Shown: positions 52,870 through 61,461 of the stretch, piece after piece
How the letters are laid out: the number at the start of each line of letters is the position of its first letter
How positions within the stretch are numbered: the first letter of the stretch is position 1
Assembly (NCBI RefSeq): GCF_018687695.1
Contig: NZ_CP061303.1
Coordinates: 1,753,847-1,817,846 of the forward strand
Source: Polynucleobacter sp. MG-6-Vaara-E2
Lineage (GTDB): Bacteria > Pseudomonadota > Gammaproteobacteria > Burkholderiales > Burkholderiaceae
Length of the DNA: 64,000 nucleotides
Direction: 5' to 3'
The notes under the pieces: model-generated
What the model was told of the DNA's origin: nothing
The model's input: only the letters and a program-made list of their open reading frames with translations
Database searches by the model: none
Position numbers and translations under genes: made by a program

Positions 52870-53271
52870 TTAGCGCTTGCTGAACTGCTTACGACGACGC
52901 GCGCCGTGCAGACCAACTTTTTTACGCTCTACTTCACGAGCATCGCGAGTTACCAAACCTGCTTTAGACAGAGTTGGCTTCAAAGCGTTGTCGTAGTCGA
53001 TCAATGCACGTGTAACACCGTGACGAACTGCACCAGCTTGACCAGTTTCACCGCCACCAGAAACGTTAACCTTGATGTCAAAGGTCGTTAAGTGGGCTGT
53101 GAGCGCCAAAGGCTGACGAGCGATCATGCGTGATGTTTCACGAGCAAAATAAGCATCGATAGGCTTACCGTTAACAGTAATTTCGCCTTTGCCAGATTTA
53201 ATGAAGACGCGCGCAACAGAACTCTTGCGGCGACCAGTACCGTAATTCCAATTTCCGTAATTAATAGCCAT
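52870..53271 (-). CDS. rpsI: 30S ribosomal protein S9
   Basis: The 133 residues begin with NYGTGRRKSSVARVFIKSGKG (given in part), the S9 N-terminal motif. They end in the Arg/Lys-rich tail GLHGARRRKQFSKR that reaches the P-site tRNA. It follows rplM by 9 bases, the universal rplM-rpsI pair. Confidence 0.98.
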   Translation of the reverse strand: MAINYGNWNYGTGRRKSSVARVFIKSGKGEITVNGKPIDAYFARETSRMIARQPLALTAHLTTFDIKVNVSGGGETGQAGAVRHGVTRALIDYDNALKPTLSKAGLVTRDAREVERKKVGLHGARRRKQFSKR

Positions 53272-53280
53272 TTGGTTTCC

Positions 53281-53709
53281 TTAAATCTCTAACGCTTTAG
53301 GCTGTTGAGCCGTGTGCGGATGATTAGCGTCGCCATAGACTTTTAATTTCTTGATCATGGCATAGCCTAGTGGGCCTTTTGGCAACATACCTTTTACAGC
53401 CTTCTCCAAAGCGCGACCTGGGAAACGGTCTTGCATCTTGTCGAAGTTGGTCGAACTGATACCGCCTGGGTATCCGCTATGACGGTAATAGATCTTGTTC
53501 AAGCCTTTTGTGCCTGTGACACGCAGCTTGGATGAGTTGATCACGACGATAAAGTCGCCAGTATCAACGTGTGGTGTGAATTCAGGCTTGTGCTTGCCGC
53601 GTAGACGGTGTGCCACTTCACTGGCGACACGACCGAGGACTTTGTCCGTAGCGTCAATCACGAACCATTCACGCTTTACCTCATGGGATTTTGCGGAAAA
53701 AGTTTTCAT
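53281..53709 (-). CDS. rplM: 50S ribosomal protein L13
   Basis: The 142 residues include DATDKVLGRVASEVAHRLRG, the L13 signature KIYYRHSGYPGG, and GMLPKGPLGYAMIKKLKVY near the end. First gene of rplM-rpsI. The 159 bases upstream (to the sRNA-type terminator at 53869) should carry its promoter. A TATAAC box (53723-53728) lies about 14 bases before the ATG, so the main leader must be very short if it is used. Confidence 0.98.
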   Translation of the reverse strand: MKTFSAKSHEVKREWFVIDATDKVLGRVASEVAHRLRGKHKPEFTPHVDTGDFIVVINSSKLRVTGTKGLNKIYYRHSGYPGGISSTNFDKMQDRFPGRALEKAVKGMLPKGPLGYAMIKKLKVYGDANHPHTAQQPKALEI

Positions 53710-53868
53710 GATTTCTCAAATTGTTATAGTCAAAAAAAATTACCCCAACCAAACTACGTCCACCTTGGCCCTGCTTATGTTTGCAAGCTCGCAGATTCTG
53801 CAATTTACTTGGTAAAACGATCCCCGCTGACTAGTTCGGAAATCCAGTAAAGCCTTGAATTGTATCCT

Positions 53869-53897
53869 AAAAAAAACCCAGGAACGAGTCCTGGGTT
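53869..53897 (-). terminator. Strong intrinsic terminator of candidate sRNA
   Basis: On the minus strand AACCCAGGA pairs with TCCTGGGTT around CTCGT, followed by eight T. It has no T-run on the plus strand, so it acts only on minus-strand transcripts, and no minus-strand protein gene lies upstream of it before 54119. Confidence 0.9.
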
Positions 53898-53970
53898 GGA
53901 ATCCACCTATGTTTGGGTGGAGGAGACACTGGGAGGTAAGTCGCAGTCTTGTATAAGACTGACTACCAAT
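53869..53970 (-). ncRNA. Candidate small RNA with exposed CUCCUCC motif
   Basis: About 100 bases on the minus strand. Order in the RNA: a first stem-loop (GGTAGTC/GACTTACC outer stem and AGTCTT/AAGACT inner stem, 53935-53967). A single-stranded part then has CCTCC (53932-53936 region) and CTCCTCC (53919-53925). A second hairpin, TCCACC/GGTGGA, spans 53902-53921; and a 9-bp terminator hairpin ends in T8 (53869-53897). A -35 TTGCAA (54001-54006) and -10 TAGAAT (53977-53982) with an 18-base spacer lie just before. CCUCC-rich sRNAs that pair with Shine-Dalgarno sites are known in alphaproteobacteria; kinship is inference. Alternatively it is a premature-termination leader of rplM. Confidence 0.6.
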
Positions 53971-53976
53971 GTGGTT

Positions 53977-54006
53977 ATTCTACACTGAGAACATACTGCG
54001 TTGCAA
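53977..54006 (-). promoter_or_regulatory. Predicted sigma-70 promoter for candidate sRNA
   Basis: -35 TTGCAA (54001-54006) and -10 TAGAAT (53977-53982) with an 18-base spacer, read on the minus strand. Start of RNA would be near 53970. TTGCAA is self-complementary, so strand rests on the -10 and the downstream terminator. Confidence 0.6.
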
Positions 54007-54118
54007 TAATATTGACCAAAATCAAGATTTTTATGTTGGTCTGCCATAACTCTAAATTATTAAAAATTGGTAAACTATTGATAATATTGATTAATTTTGT
54101 AAGTTAGGGATCACTAAT

Positions 54119-54541
54119 ATGGAATGTCGAGTGTCTTGGATGGGTAATGGCGGCATGGCTTTTTCTGCAGAAACTGGTAGCGGGCACCTGGTAAATATGG
54201 ATGGCGCGCCCGAAGCTGGAGGCAGAAACCTAGCCCCAAGACCCATGGAGTTGCTTTTGGCTGGAGCCGGAGGTTGTTCTGCATTTGATGTGGTTTTAAT
54301 CCTACAAAGGGCTCGGCAAGCTGTAACTGCCTGCGATGTGGCTCTTCAGGCAGAAAGGGCGACCGAGGACCCCAAAGTCTTCACTAAGATCAATCTGCAT
54401 TTCACAGTCAAAGGCAAAGAGTTGGATCAAGCCAAAGTGGATCGTGCCGTTAAGCTATCTCACGAAAAATACTGTTCTGCTACCACGATGTTGGCTAAAA
54501 CGGCTGAACTCACTTACAGCGTTGAAGTCATTGAGGAATAA
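54119..54541 (+). CDS. OsmC-like protein (YhfA-type)
   Basis: The 140-residue OsmC-fold protein has C53 in AGAGGCSAFDVVLIL and C119 in HEKYCSATTMLAKTA, and GGRNLAPRPMELLLAG before the first. This spacing matches the YhfA-like subgroup rather than true Ohr. It may reduce organic peroxides, but YhfA activity is not well defined. Its stop lies 4 bases before the 3' end of rnpB, which is read the other way. Confidence 0.88.
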   Translation: MECRVSWMGNGGMAFSAETGSGHLVNMDGAPEAGGRNLAPRPMELLLAGAGGCSAFDVVLILQRARQAVTACDVALQAERATEDPKVFTKINLHFTVKGKELDQAKVDRAVKLSHEKYCSATTMLAKTAELTYSVEVIEE

Positions 54542-54544
54542 GTG

Positions 54545-54850
54545 CAGAGTCAATCGATAAGCCGGATTCTGTCGCCTAGATTCGCATCTAGGGGCAATCA
54601 TTCCTCTAGGCCGTTAGTTACCTAACGGCTCAAGCTCCCTACCCGCAGACTCAGCGGGACGCCTCATCGTCTGCATACTTGGGATTGCTCCAGGTGGAGG
54701 TTACCGCGTTTCACCGTAACTAAATACGCTCGTCTCTGTGGCCCTATTCCTCACGTCACCGTGGATGGCCGTTAGCCATCACCCTACCCTATGGAGTCCG
54801 GACTTTCCTCCCCCTCAATAAAGAGGCGGCGATTGCCTAATTGACTCTGC
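54545..54850 (-). ncRNA. rnpB: RNase P RNA (type A)
   Basis: About 306 bases. The 5' and 3' ends pair as the P1 helix (CAGAGTCAAT with ATTGACTCTG). Universal blocks are GAGGAAAGTCCGGACTCC followed by ATAGGG near the 5' side, ACAGAG and GGTAACCTCCACC mid-molecule, and AATCCGGCTTAT near the 3' end. A TAGACT -10 (54857-54862) sits about 7 bases before the predicted 5' end. It is the catalytic RNA that removes tRNA 5' leaders. Ends are estimated from the P1 helix to within a few bases. Confidence 0.96.
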
Positions 54851-54913
54851 GCCTGCAGTCTAACGCAGACGGAGTAAATTGGCTCGTAAAAAGTTTTGAA
54901 GCGAAACGGGGAA

Positions 54914-55972
54914 TTAAGTCAGCGACCAGGCAATAGTTTCACCTGCACGCAAAGGGACAATCGTGGCATCACCTAAAGGTAATTCAGCAGGAATGCTTTG
55001 TGCTGATTTTGACAGTGTGATTTTTTTACTATTGCGGGGCAATGAATAAAAATCCGGACCAAAGAAACTCGCAAAGCCCTCTAATTGATCTAGCTTGCCA
55101 ACACTCTCAAATGCCTCAGCGTATAAACCCAATGCATTGAAAGCACTATAGCAACCAGCACACCCGCATGCAGCCTCTTTGGCACCCTTGGCATGCGGAG
55201 CACTATCAGTGCCCAAGAAGAAACGAGAGTTGCCACTCGTAGCGGCCTCTAGCAAAGCAACACGATGCTCTTCGCGCTTGAGCACAGGTAAACAATAGTT
55301 ATGTGGACGAATCCCGCCCGCAAAAATCGCGTTTCGATTCATCAATAAATGTTGAGGGGTGAGCGTAGCAGCAATTATATTTTTTCCACCAGTCGAAGCA
55401 TCACGTACATAATGCGCCGCTTGTTTAGTAGTGATGTGCTCAAACACCATTTTGAGCTCAGGAAAATCTTTACGCAAAGGCTCTAGAACAGCATCGATGA
55501 ACACTGCTTCACGATCAAATATATCAATCTCAGCGTGTGTGACTTCGCCATGCACCAGTAATGGCATCCCAACCACTTGCATCGCCTCCAGAGCTTTATA
55601 GCAATGCTTAATATTGCTGACACCGGCATCACTGTTTGTCGTAGCGCCTGCAGGATAAAGCTTGAATCCAACGATACCTTCAGCCTTTGCCTTACGCACT
55701 TCTTCTGCAGAAGTGTTATCCGTGAGATACAGAGTCATTAGGGGTGTAAAGCTGCTTATACCCAATGATCTTAGATTTGCCTCAATGCGAGATTGATAGG
55801 CCTTAGCTAAATCTACAGTAGTTACAGGTGGTTTCAAATTTGGCATGATGATTGCCCGCGCAAATTGACGAGCAGTATCGGCCAATACATCCCTCATCAC
55901 ATCGCCATCACGAATATGCAAATGCCAGTCATCTGGCTGAATCAATTGAATTTGGGTTGAACTGTTGGACAT
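54914..55972 (-). CDS. pyrC: Dihydroorotase
   Basis: Zinc enzyme of pyrimidine synthesis that closes N-carbamoyl-aspartate to dihydroorotate. The 352 residues are the short PyrC type, with H17 and H19 in DDWHLHIRDGD, the carbamylated K104 in GFKLYPAGAT, LVHGEVTHAEID, and LGTDSAPHAKGAKE with the catalytic Asp. It starts 1 base after the upstream glycerate kinase stop, so they are one operon. Confidence 0.96.
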   Translation of the reverse strand: MSNSSTQIQLIQPDDWHLHIRDGDVMRDVLADTARQFARAIIMPNLKPPVTTVDLAKAYQSRIEANLRSLGISSFTPLMTLYLTDNTSAEEVRKAKAEGIVGFKLYPAGATTNSDAGVSNIKHCYKALEAMQVVGMPLLVHGEVTHAEIDIFDREAVFIDAVLEPLRKDFPELKMVFEHITTKQAAHYVRDASTGGKNIIAATLTPQHLLMNRNAIFAGGIRPHNYCLPVLKREEHRVALLEAATSGNSRFFLGTDSAPHAKGAKEAACGCAGCYSAFNALGLYAEAFESVGKLDQLEGFASFFGPDFYSLPRNSKKITLSKSAQSIPAELPLGDATIVPLRAGETIAWSLT

Positions 55973-55973
55973 A

Positions 55974-57317
55974 TTATTTATTCAGCAAGATGATGCGGAA
56001 ATCATTCACATTCGTAAGTGTAGGGCCAGTTTCCACCAAAGCATCTAATTGCGCAAAAAAACCATAACAATCATGCCCTGCTAAATAGTCCCCTGGTTTG
56101 ACTCCCTGAGATTTGGCGGATTCTCGAACGGCAACATCAAACCAAGCACCAGCATTCTTTTCGCTACCGTCAATGCCATCTGTGTCTGCTGCCAAAGCGG
56201 CAATATTGGGTAAATCTGAGCTTGCCGCCAAGAGGGAGAGTAGATATTCACTACAACGACCACCGCGCCCTTTAAGGCCTGCGGGAATGGTTACAGTACA
56301 TTCACCACCGGAGATCAACGCTAAAGACTTGGTGGCTTTATCAAAATACTCCCGAGCCAATTGAGCCTGATTGATACCGACGTCTTGAGCCTCACCAGTA
56401 ATTGTGTCGCCCAAAATAATGGGCTCATATCCTTGATCGCGAACATAATCAGCAGCAGCTTCCAGACTTTTATAAGCCGTTGCAATGACATGATTGGCGA
56501 CTTGCGCATTTACCAGATCAACATCTTTTAATGTCTCGGGTATCTCACCAGCCAAACCTTGTTTGAGATGATTTAAAACGGATACCGGAATAACATCACT
56601 ACCCAAACGATATTTTTCTAGGATATTGAGTGCATCTAAATATGTTGAGTAGTCAGCGGCGCATGGGCCACTCGCAATGTCTGCCGGGGAGTCACCAGTC
56701 ACATCTGAAATTAATAATGCTTCCACTCGTGCGCCACATGCAATTGCAACTCTTGCCAAATTGCCCCCTAAGATTGCAGACAAGTGTTTACGCACCACAT
56801 TCATCTCTTCAATCGGCGCACCACTGCGTAAAAGAGCCTCAGTAGTCTTGCGCATATCTTCAATCGAAATGCCAACTACTGGAAGAGTGAGAAGGCTAGA
56901 GCCACCTCCAGAAACCAAGGCAATCAATACATCTCCAGCCTGTAATTGTTTTGCTAGTGCCAGCACTTCCTTAGCGCCATCCATACCAGCCTGATCTGGG
57001 ACCGGGTGCCCTGCTTCCACAATCTTGATATGCGAAGTAGGTGAGCTATGTCCGTAGCGAGTCAGAACAACACCTTCAATTTTGGTCTTTGGCCAGTGTG
57101 ACTTTGCATAAACCTCCAATGCACTTGCCATAGATGCACTGGCTTTACCAGCGCCGACTACCAGGCACTTTCCTTTGGGTTCCTGTCCGCCCGGAAATAT
57201 TGTTGCTAAATACTGTGGAACAATCACTTGTGGATCAGCTACTGCGACGGCAGCAGCAAAGGCATTTTTCAGAATCGCCTCGGTTGAAACTAGTGAATTA
57301 TTTTGCTGACTCATCAA
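55974..57317 (-). CDS. Glycerate 2-kinase (DUF4147/MOFRL family)
   Basis: The 447 residues contain the N-terminal DUF4147 domain with KCLVVGAGKASASMASALE and VLIALVSGGGSSLLTLP. The C-terminal MOFRL domain carries ISGGECTVTIPAGLKGRGGRC (in part) and AALAADTDGIDGSEKNAGAW. It phosphorylates glycerate, as in glyoxylate or tartrate use. TtuD or GckA names are used for close relatives; pathway here is unknown. The ABC exporter gene stop lies 6 bases before; pyrC follows 1 base later. Confidence 0.92.
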   Translation of the reverse strand: MMSQQNNSLVSTEAILKNAFAAAVAVADPQVIVPQYLATIFPGGQEPKGKCLVVGAGKASASMASALEVYAKSHWPKTKIEGVVLTRYGHSSPTSHIKIVEAGHPVPDQAGMDGAKEVLALAKQLQAGDVLIALVSGGGSSLLTLPVVGISIEDMRKTTEALLRSGAPIEEMNVVRKHLSAILGGNLARVAIACGARVEALLISDVTGDSPADIASGPCAADYSTYLDALNILEKYRLGSDVIPVSVLNHLKQGLAGEIPETLKDVDLVNAQVANHVIATAYKSLEAAADYVRDQGYEPIILGDTITGEAQDVGINQAQLAREYFDKATKSLALISGGECTVTIPAGLKGRGGRCSEYLLSLLAASSDLPNIAALAADTDGIDGSEKNAGAWFDVAVRESAKSQGVKPGDYLAGHDCYGFFAQLDALVETGPTLTNVNDFRIILLNK

Positions 57318-57323
57318 GATATT

Positions 57324-59147
57324 CTAATCAAGTGCAGCGCGTTCTTGCATTTGCCACATCTCGGCATATCTTCCCTTAGAGGCCAATAGTTCAAGATGCG
57401 TACCACGCTCAACAATCTGCCCATGATCCATTACCAAGATTTGATCGGCATGAGTGATTGTTGAAAGACGATGTGCAATGATCAATGTTGTACGATTTTT
57501 AGCCAAGCTGAGAAGTTCTTCCTGAAAGGCTCTCTCTGTTTTGGAATCTAAAGCAGAAGTCGCTTCATCAAAAATGAGCATGGCAGGTTTTTTAAGGAGA
57601 GTTCTAGCAATTGCGACGCGCTGTTTTTCACCACCCGATAATTTCAAACCTCTTTCACCAACTTGGGTATCGTAGCCATCAGGAAGGCGCTTGATAAAAC
57701 CATCAATTTGCGCCGCTCTAGCCGCCTCTTGTACCTCTTCAATGCTAGCTGATGGATCCCCATAGGCAATGTTGTAGCCAATCGTGTCATTAAATAAAAC
57801 GGTATCTTGCGGAACAATACCAATCGCTTTACGTAAGCTGGCTTGGGTCACTTCTTGAATATTTTGACCGTCAATCACAATCTTTCCTGATTGAACATCA
57901 TAAAAACGAAAAAGTAACCTGGCCAAAGTGCTCTTACCAGCACCGCTTTGACCAACCACCGCAGTAATAGTGCCCGCAGGAATATTGAAACTAACATCTT
58001 GCAGAATCTCACGTTTAGCGTCATAGTGAAAAGACACATGCTCAAAACGAACATCTGGCCCATGCCCTTGATTTTCAATATGCAATGGATGTGCATTGGG
58101 AGAGTCAGCAATCTCTTTATCAGTGTTAAGCAAAGAGAACATGCGATCCATATCAGTTAATGACTGTTTGATTTCTCGATAGATCACTCCCAAAAAATTC
58201 AGTGGAATGTACAGCTGAATCATTAAGGTATTTACCAGGACAAGATCCCCCAAGGTCATCGTGCCATTCACTACACCAAGAGTGGCACGCCACAGAATCA
58301 GCATCAAGCCAATCGCAATAATGATTTGCTGCCCAAGATTTAAGAAGGCTAGAGTCTTCTGCGACTTCACGGCTGCAGATTGGTAGCGCAGTAGATTTTC
58401 GTCGTAACGACGAGCCTCAAATGCTTCATTCCCGAAATACTTCACAGTCTCAAAATTCAATAAGGAGTCAATCGCCTTTTGATTTGCTTTCGAGTCCATG
58501 TCATTCATGGTGCGGCGATAGTGGGTACGCCATTCAGTCACAACAATAGTAAAGACGATGTATAAAACCAAAGCCACTAAAGTGATTGCTGCAAACCAAA
58601 TATCATATGAATAGGCGAAGTAACCCAGCACTAAACAGAATTCGATAAGCGTTGGAAGAATGCTGTAGAGCGAATATGAAATGAGCGATTGAATACCGCG
58701 TGTACCACGCTCAATATCACGACTCACACCACCAGTCTGACGAGCCAGGTGAAAGCTCAATGCTAATGAATGCAAATGCTCAAATACTTGGAGGGCTACT
58801 TTGCGTACTGCATTTTGGGTGACCCGAGCAAACAAGGCTTCACGCAATTCAGCAAACAAAGAAGCAGAAATTCGTAACAGCCCATAAGCAACAATGATGC
58901 CAACAGGAACTACCAATAGAGCTTGTGGAGAGTCTGTTTTGACATCTAAAGAGTCGATTAACTCTTTCATCAAAATTGGGATACCCAGATTGGCAAACTT
59001 AGCAGCAATTAAGCAACTCAGTGCCAGAATGACTCTAAAGCGGTACTCCAAAAGGTAGGGAAGAAGATCCCGAATAACGCGCCAATCGCCTCGTTGAGGT
59101 GTCTTTGAATCTGCGCTAGCGTGTTGGTGTCCCGATGAATGTCTCAT
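57324..59147 (-). CDS. Atm1-type ABC exporter (permease-ATPase fusion)
   Basis: The 607-residue half-transporter has six membrane spans (about 30-320) and an ATPase domain with Walker A GQSGAGKS (399-406), signature LSGGEKQR (503-510), and the Walker B block LIFDEATSALD. TM-region wording ARQTGGVSRDIERGTRGIQ and SYSLYSILPTLIEF is typical of Atm1/HMT1 proteins, which export glutathione conjugates or persulfide for metal detoxification and Fe-S assembly. Works as a homodimer in the inner membrane. nudB ends 25 bases upstream. Confidence 0.92.
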   Translation of the reverse strand: MRHSSGHQHASADSKTPQRGDWRVIRDLLPYLLEYRFRVILALSCLIAAKFANLGIPILMKELIDSLDVKTDSPQALLVVPVGIIVAYGLLRISASLFAELREALFARVTQNAVRKVALQVFEHLHSLALSFHLARQTGGVSRDIERGTRGIQSLISYSLYSILPTLIEFCLVLGYFAYSYDIWFAAITLVALVLYIVFTIVVTEWRTHYRRTMNDMDSKANQKAIDSLLNFETVKYFGNEAFEARRYDENLLRYQSAAVKSQKTLAFLNLGQQIIIAIGLMLILWRATLGVVNGTMTLGDLVLVNTLMIQLYIPLNFLGVIYREIKQSLTDMDRMFSLLNTDKEIADSPNAHPLHIENQGHGPDVRFEHVSFHYDAKREILQDVSFNIPAGTITAVVGQSGAGKSTLARLLFRFYDVQSGKIVIDGQNIQEVTQASLRKAIGIVPQDTVLFNDTIGYNIAYGDPSASIEEVQEAARAAQIDGFIKRLPDGYDTQVGERGLKLSGGEKQRVAIARTLLKKPAMLIFDEATSALDSKTERAFQEELLSLAKNRTTLIIAHRLSTITHADQILVMDHGQIVERGTHLELLASKGRYAEMWQMQERAALD

Positions 59148-59171
59148 CGTTCTATCTTATTCGCTTCTAAC

Positions 59172-59615
59172 TTAGTTCGCTGAAAACAGTTTCAAAATCG
59201 CGTCGCCATTACTGCGCGAAAAACATTTTTTAGCAGCCTCCTGAAACGGAAGCCACTCATAGGCTACATGCTCTCTAGGTGCAAGCTTCACTTGCGTGTC
59301 ATCAGGAACCTGGAGTGCAAACCAATGTTCTGTATTTTTGGTTACGCCAGGCGCATATCGAAAGCGCCACTCAGGATAGATCTCGTATTCGATTTGGTGG
59401 TGCATGTTACGCAATGCGCCAGCGGGCAGAGCTTCAACAGCGATGCCCGTTTCCTCGAAAACTTCACGAGCCGCTGCTAAAGTCAAATCTTCATCTGGCG
59501 CATCTAAGCTACCGGTAACTGATTGCCAAAAACTACTGCGATCAGCACGCTCTATTAACAAAACATCCCTATTCGATTTATAGATAACAACTAAAACCGA
59601 GATAGGGATTTTCAA
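59172..59615 (-). CDS. nudB: Dihydroneopterin triphosphate diphosphatase
   Basis: Nudix hydrolase for an early folate step. The 147 residues contain the Nudix box, running from GSLDAPDEDL through AAREVFEETGI (about 36-58), and ISVLVVIYKSNRDVLLIERAD at the start. LPAGALRNMHHQIEYEIYPEWRFRYAPGVTKNTEHWF (read in parts) matches NudB. Position next to aspS is the usual aspS-nudB linkage. Start MKIPISVLVV at 59615; aspS ends 27 bases upstream. Confidence 0.93.
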   Translation of the reverse strand: MKIPISVLVVIYKSNRDVLLIERADRSSFWQSVTGSLDAPDEDLTLAAAREVFEETGIAVEALPAGALRNMHHQIEYEIYPEWRFRYAPGVTKNTEHWFALQVPDDTQVKLAPREHVAYEWLPFQEAAKKCFSRSNGDAILKLFSAN

Positions 59616-59642
59616 GAGAGGCTAACTACTGCTGAAATTGTT

Positions 59643-61445
59643 TTAAGCGGCTGGTGTGGCAGCTTGACGTAAGCGAATATGTAACTCACGCAACTGACGC
59701 TCATCTACTGGACTAGGAGCCTGGGTTAACAAGCACTGTGCACGTTGTGTTTTAGGGAAGGCAATCACATCGCGGATTGATTCGGCACCAGTCATCATCG
59801 TCACGATACGATCTAGGCCGAAAGCAATACCACCATGGGGTGGAGCGCCATATTGGAGGGCATCTAGCAAGAAACCAAACTTTGCTTGAGCCTCTTCTGC
59901 ACCAATCTTCAGCGCACGGAATACCTGGCTTTGAACTGCCTCTTGGTGGATACGGACGGAGCCGCCACCAATTTCGCTACCATTTAAAACCATGTCATAC
60001 GCCTTAGCTAGGCACTTACCTGGATCTGTTTCCAGATACTTCATGTGCTCATCTTTAGGGCTAGTGAAGGGATGATGGCAAGCAACCCAACGCGCCTCAC
60101 CTTCATCATAGTCAAACATTGGGAAATCTACTACCCACAATGGCTTCCAGCCTTCAGTAAAGAGGCCACGCTCTTTCCCCCAGGTGGAGTGGCCAATACG
60201 AAGACGTAAATTGCCAATGGCATCGTTTACCACTTTTTCTTTATCAGCGCCGAAGAAAATAATGTCACCATCTTTAGCGCGAGTGCGTTTCAAGATGCCT
60301 TCAATCGCTGCATCATGCAAATTCTTCACAATTGGTGACTGCAAGCCATTACGGCCATCAGCAACAGAATTCACTTTGATCCATGCCAAACCCTTGGCAC
60401 CGTAAATACTTACAAACTGGGTGTAGTCATCGATTTCACTACGGCTGATCTCAGCGCCACCCGGTACGCACAAGCCCACCACACGGCCACCCTCTTGATT
60501 GGCTGCGCCTGAGAAGACCTTGAAATCCACATCTTTCATCAAATCAGTCAATTCAGTGAACTCAAAGTTCACGCGCAAATCAGGCTTATCAGAACCAAAA
60601 CGCGCCATCCCTTCCGAGTACGGCATGGTTGGGAATGGGTTTGGCAATTCAACATTCATCGTCTTCTTAAAAATATGACGAATCATATTTTCAAAGAGAT
60701 CACGAATTTCTAACTCACTTAAAAAAGCAGTTTCGCAGTCGATCTGCGTAAATTCTGGTTGACGATCGGCGCGCAAATCTTCATCGCGGAAACATTTAGT
60801 GATTTGGTAGTAACGATCAAAACCAGCCACCATTAACAACTGCTTGAACAACTGTGGAGATTGCGGCAAAGCAAAAAATTGGCCGTCATGCACGCGGGAT
60901 GGAACTAAATAATCACGCGCACCTTCTGGTGTGCTCTTGGTGAGCATCGGCGTTTCAATATCGATAAAGCCAGCATCGTCCAAATAGCGACGACATTCCA
61001 TTGCTACGTTGTAACGCAAACGCAAATTCTTTTGCATTTGTGGACGGCGCAAATCTAAGACACGATGAGTCAAACGAGTAGTCTCAGAAAGATTCTCATC
61101 ATCAATCTGAAAAGGTGGAGTAATTGAAGCATTCACAATAACCAGGTTATGGCAGAGAATTTCTACTTTGCCGCTGACTAAATCCGTATTCTCTGTACCA
61201 GCAGGACGCGCGCGTACCAAGCCTTTAATCTGAATACAGAACTCATTACGAACTTGCTCGGCAAGTGCAAACATTTCTGGACGATCAGGATCACAGACCA
61301 CTTGCACAAAACCCTCGCGGTCACGCAAGTCAATAAAGATAACGCCTCCATGGTCACGACGGCGGTTAACCCAACCGGAGAGGGTGACCTCTTGTCCAAT
61401 CAGTGAATCAGTTACTTGGCCGCAAGTATGGCTACGCATTGACAT
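59643..61445 (-). CDS. aspS: Aspartate--tRNA ligase
   Basis: Class II synthetase of the long bacterial type (600 residues). It has an N-terminal OB-fold anticodon domain (SGWVNRRRDHGGVIFIDLRDREG), a catalytic core with FRDEDLRADRQPEFTQID, a GAD insert (about 290-410), and motif 3 in GIAFGLDRIVTMM. Whether it also charges tRNA-Asn cannot be told from the window. DUF502 gene ends 16 bases before. Confidence 0.98.
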   Translation of the reverse strand: MSMRSHTCGQVTDSLIGQEVTLSGWVNRRRDHGGVIFIDLRDREGFVQVVCDPDRPEMFALAEQVRNEFCIQIKGLVRARPAGTENTDLVSGKVEILCHNLVIVNASITPPFQIDDENLSETTRLTHRVLDLRRPQMQKNLRLRYNVAMECRRYLDDAGFIDIETPMLTKSTPEGARDYLVPSRVHDGQFFALPQSPQLFKQLLMVAGFDRYYQITKCFRDEDLRADRQPEFTQIDCETAFLSELEIRDLFENMIRHIFKKTMNVELPNPFPTMPYSEGMARFGSDKPDLRVNFEFTELTDLMKDVDFKVFSGAANQEGGRVVGLCVPGGAEISRSEIDDYTQFVSIYGAKGLAWIKVNSVADGRNGLQSPIVKNLHDAAIEGILKRTRAKDGDIIFFGADKEKVVNDAIGNLRLRIGHSTWGKERGLFTEGWKPLWVVDFPMFDYDEGEARWVACHHPFTSPKDEHMKYLETDPGKCLAKAYDMVLNGSEIGGGSVRIHQEAVQSQVFRALKIGAEEAQAKFGFLLDALQYGAPPHGGIAFGLDRIVTMMTGAESIRDVIAFPKTQRAQCLLTQAPSPVDERQLRELHIRLRQAATPAA

Positions 61446-61461
61446 AACAATTTCCTAAAAA

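Larger units (their letters stand above)
53710..54118. promoter_or_regulatory. 409-base intergenic region: rplM leader side, candidate sRNA, OsmC leader
   Basis: The only gene-free stretch over 300 bases. From left to right it holds the rplM upstream region (53710-53868), a candidate minus-strand sRNA with terminator and promoter (53869-54006), and an AT-rich region before the OsmC-type gene at 54119. I see no protein-coding frame with a convincing start and ribosome site here. Confidence 0.6.

Noticed and set aside
53495..53815. 106-residue frame on the plus strand running out of rplM
   Set aside because: Antisense to rplM and no ribosome site; it crosses the promoter region of rplM.
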